This document shows positions 4,906 to 5,478 of a stretch of DNA of 5,478 bases, in pieces. Under the pieces are notes generated by a model, which was not told where the DNA came from, made no database searches, and saw nothing but the letters and a program-made list of their open reading frames with translations. The position numbers were made by a program, and so were the translations under genes. Position 1 is the stretch's first letter, and each line of letters begins with the position of its first letter. Origin of the DNA: Clostridiaceae bacterium (GTDB lineage Bacteria > Bacillota > Clostridia > Saccharofermentanales > UBA5734); the NCBI GenBank assembly GCA_012522285.1, contig JAAYKS010000287.1:1-5478 (forward strand), given 5' to 3'.

Positions 4906-5478
4906 TCACTCCCATTCGATCGTCGCGGGCGGTTTTGGCGAGAGATCGTACAACACCCGGTTCACGCCCGGCACCTCCGCGAGGATCCGGGTGGTGATCC
5001 GTTCCAGCACCTCCCAGTCCAGTCGCTCGACCGTGGCGGTCATCGCGTCGATCGTGTTGATCGCTCGCAGGATCACGGGGTATTCGAATGAGCGCGCCCC
5101 GTCCCGCACACCGGTCGACCGGAAGTCGGGCACGACCGTGAAATACTGCCAAACCCGTTCCGCAAGGCCGGCCCTGTCAAACTCTTCCCGCAAAATGGCG
5201 TCTGCCTCCCGGACTGCGTGCAACCGGTCGGTCGTGATGGCGCCCAGACAGCGCACCCCAAGACCCGGACCGGGGAAGGGCTGGCGGTAGACCATCGAGG
5301 CCGGCAGGCCCAGCGCGATGCCGCAGGCGCGGACTTCGTCCTTGAACAGGTATTTGACCGGCTCAACCAACTCAAATTTGAGGTCGTCCGGCAGCCCGCC
5401 CACGTTGTGATGGGCTTTGACCGCCTTGGCGGTTTTGGTCCCGCTCTCGACGATATCCGGGTAGATCGTGCCCTGTGC
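4906..5478 (-). CDS. guaA: GMP synthase (glutamine-hydrolysing), C-terminal part, cut by window edge
   Basis: GMP synthase converts XMP to GMP using ATP and glutamine, the last step of guanine nucleotide synthesis. The 190 codons present cover the end of the ATP-pyrophosphatase domain and the dimerisation domain. Diagnostic segments in order are QGTIYPDIVESG (2-13), HHNVGGLP (23-30), RQPFPGPGLGVRCLG (65-79), VPDFRSTGV (116-124), FEYPVILRAINTIDAM (131-146), and the C-terminal PKPPATIEWE, whose lysine and TIEWE end contribute to XMP binding in the family. The frame is open across the right edge without a start; the glutamine amidotransferase domain lies outside. The end matches the family end exactly, so the C-terminus is intact. 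No terminator is evident after the stop. Confidence 0.97.
   Translation of the reverse strand, partial: AQGTIYPDIVESGTKTAKAVKAHHNVGGLPDDLKFELVEPVKYLFKDEVRACGIALGLPASMVYRQPFPGPGLGVRCLGAITTDRLHAVREADAILREEFDRAGLAERVWQYFTVVPDFRSTGVRDGARSFEYPVILRAINTIDAMTATVERLDWEVLERITTRILAEVPGVNRVLYDLSPKPPATIEWE

Overview
The window looks like ordinary chromosome of a moderately to highly GC-rich Gram-positive bacterium, probably Bacillota. The support is a near-consensus housekeeping promoter, GGAGG-type ribosome binding sites, the rplM-rpsI pair, and a GMP synthase tail of the PKPPATIEWE type. I cannot place it to genus. Apart from one divergently oriented dehydrogenase, every gene reads leftward on the minus strand.

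Left to right: 1-166 is the N-terminal part of tsaE (tRNA t6A synthesis), running off the left edge. 166-1389 is an amidohydrolase of the imidazolonepropionase-like type, whose stop overlaps the tsaE start by one base. 1412-1441 is an intrinsic terminator (minus strand) between rpsI and the amidohydrolase. 1497-1907 is rpsI (S9) and 1927-2361 is rplM (L13); together they form the classical ribosomal protein operon. 2362-2688 is a 327-base intergenic region. It holds the rplM-rpsI promoter, a hairpin at the predicted 5' end of the mRNA, an array of phased A-tracts upstream of the promoter, and a cluster of inverted repeats in front of the plus-strand gene. 2689-3747 is a zinc-dependent medium-chain dehydrogenase on the plus strand. 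3813-4784 is an aminoglycoside-phosphotransferase-like kinase on the minus strand, visibly poorer in G+C than its neighbours. 4906-5478 is the C-terminal part of guaA (GMP synthase), entering from the right edge.

The conserved genes serve translation (rplM, rpsI, tsaE) and purine synthesis (guaA). The amidohydrolase sits between the ribosomal operon and tsaE and is probably translationally coupled to tsaE. The dehydrogenase and the kinase are accessory genes of unknown substrate lying between the two housekeeping blocks.

I see no mobile element, CRISPR array, tRNA or rRNA, and no convincing new multi-gene system. The most interesting material is regulatory: the rplM leader and upstream A-tracts, the operator-like repeats of the dehydrogenase, and the terminator that the amidohydrolase-tsaE transcript must either read through or start beyond.
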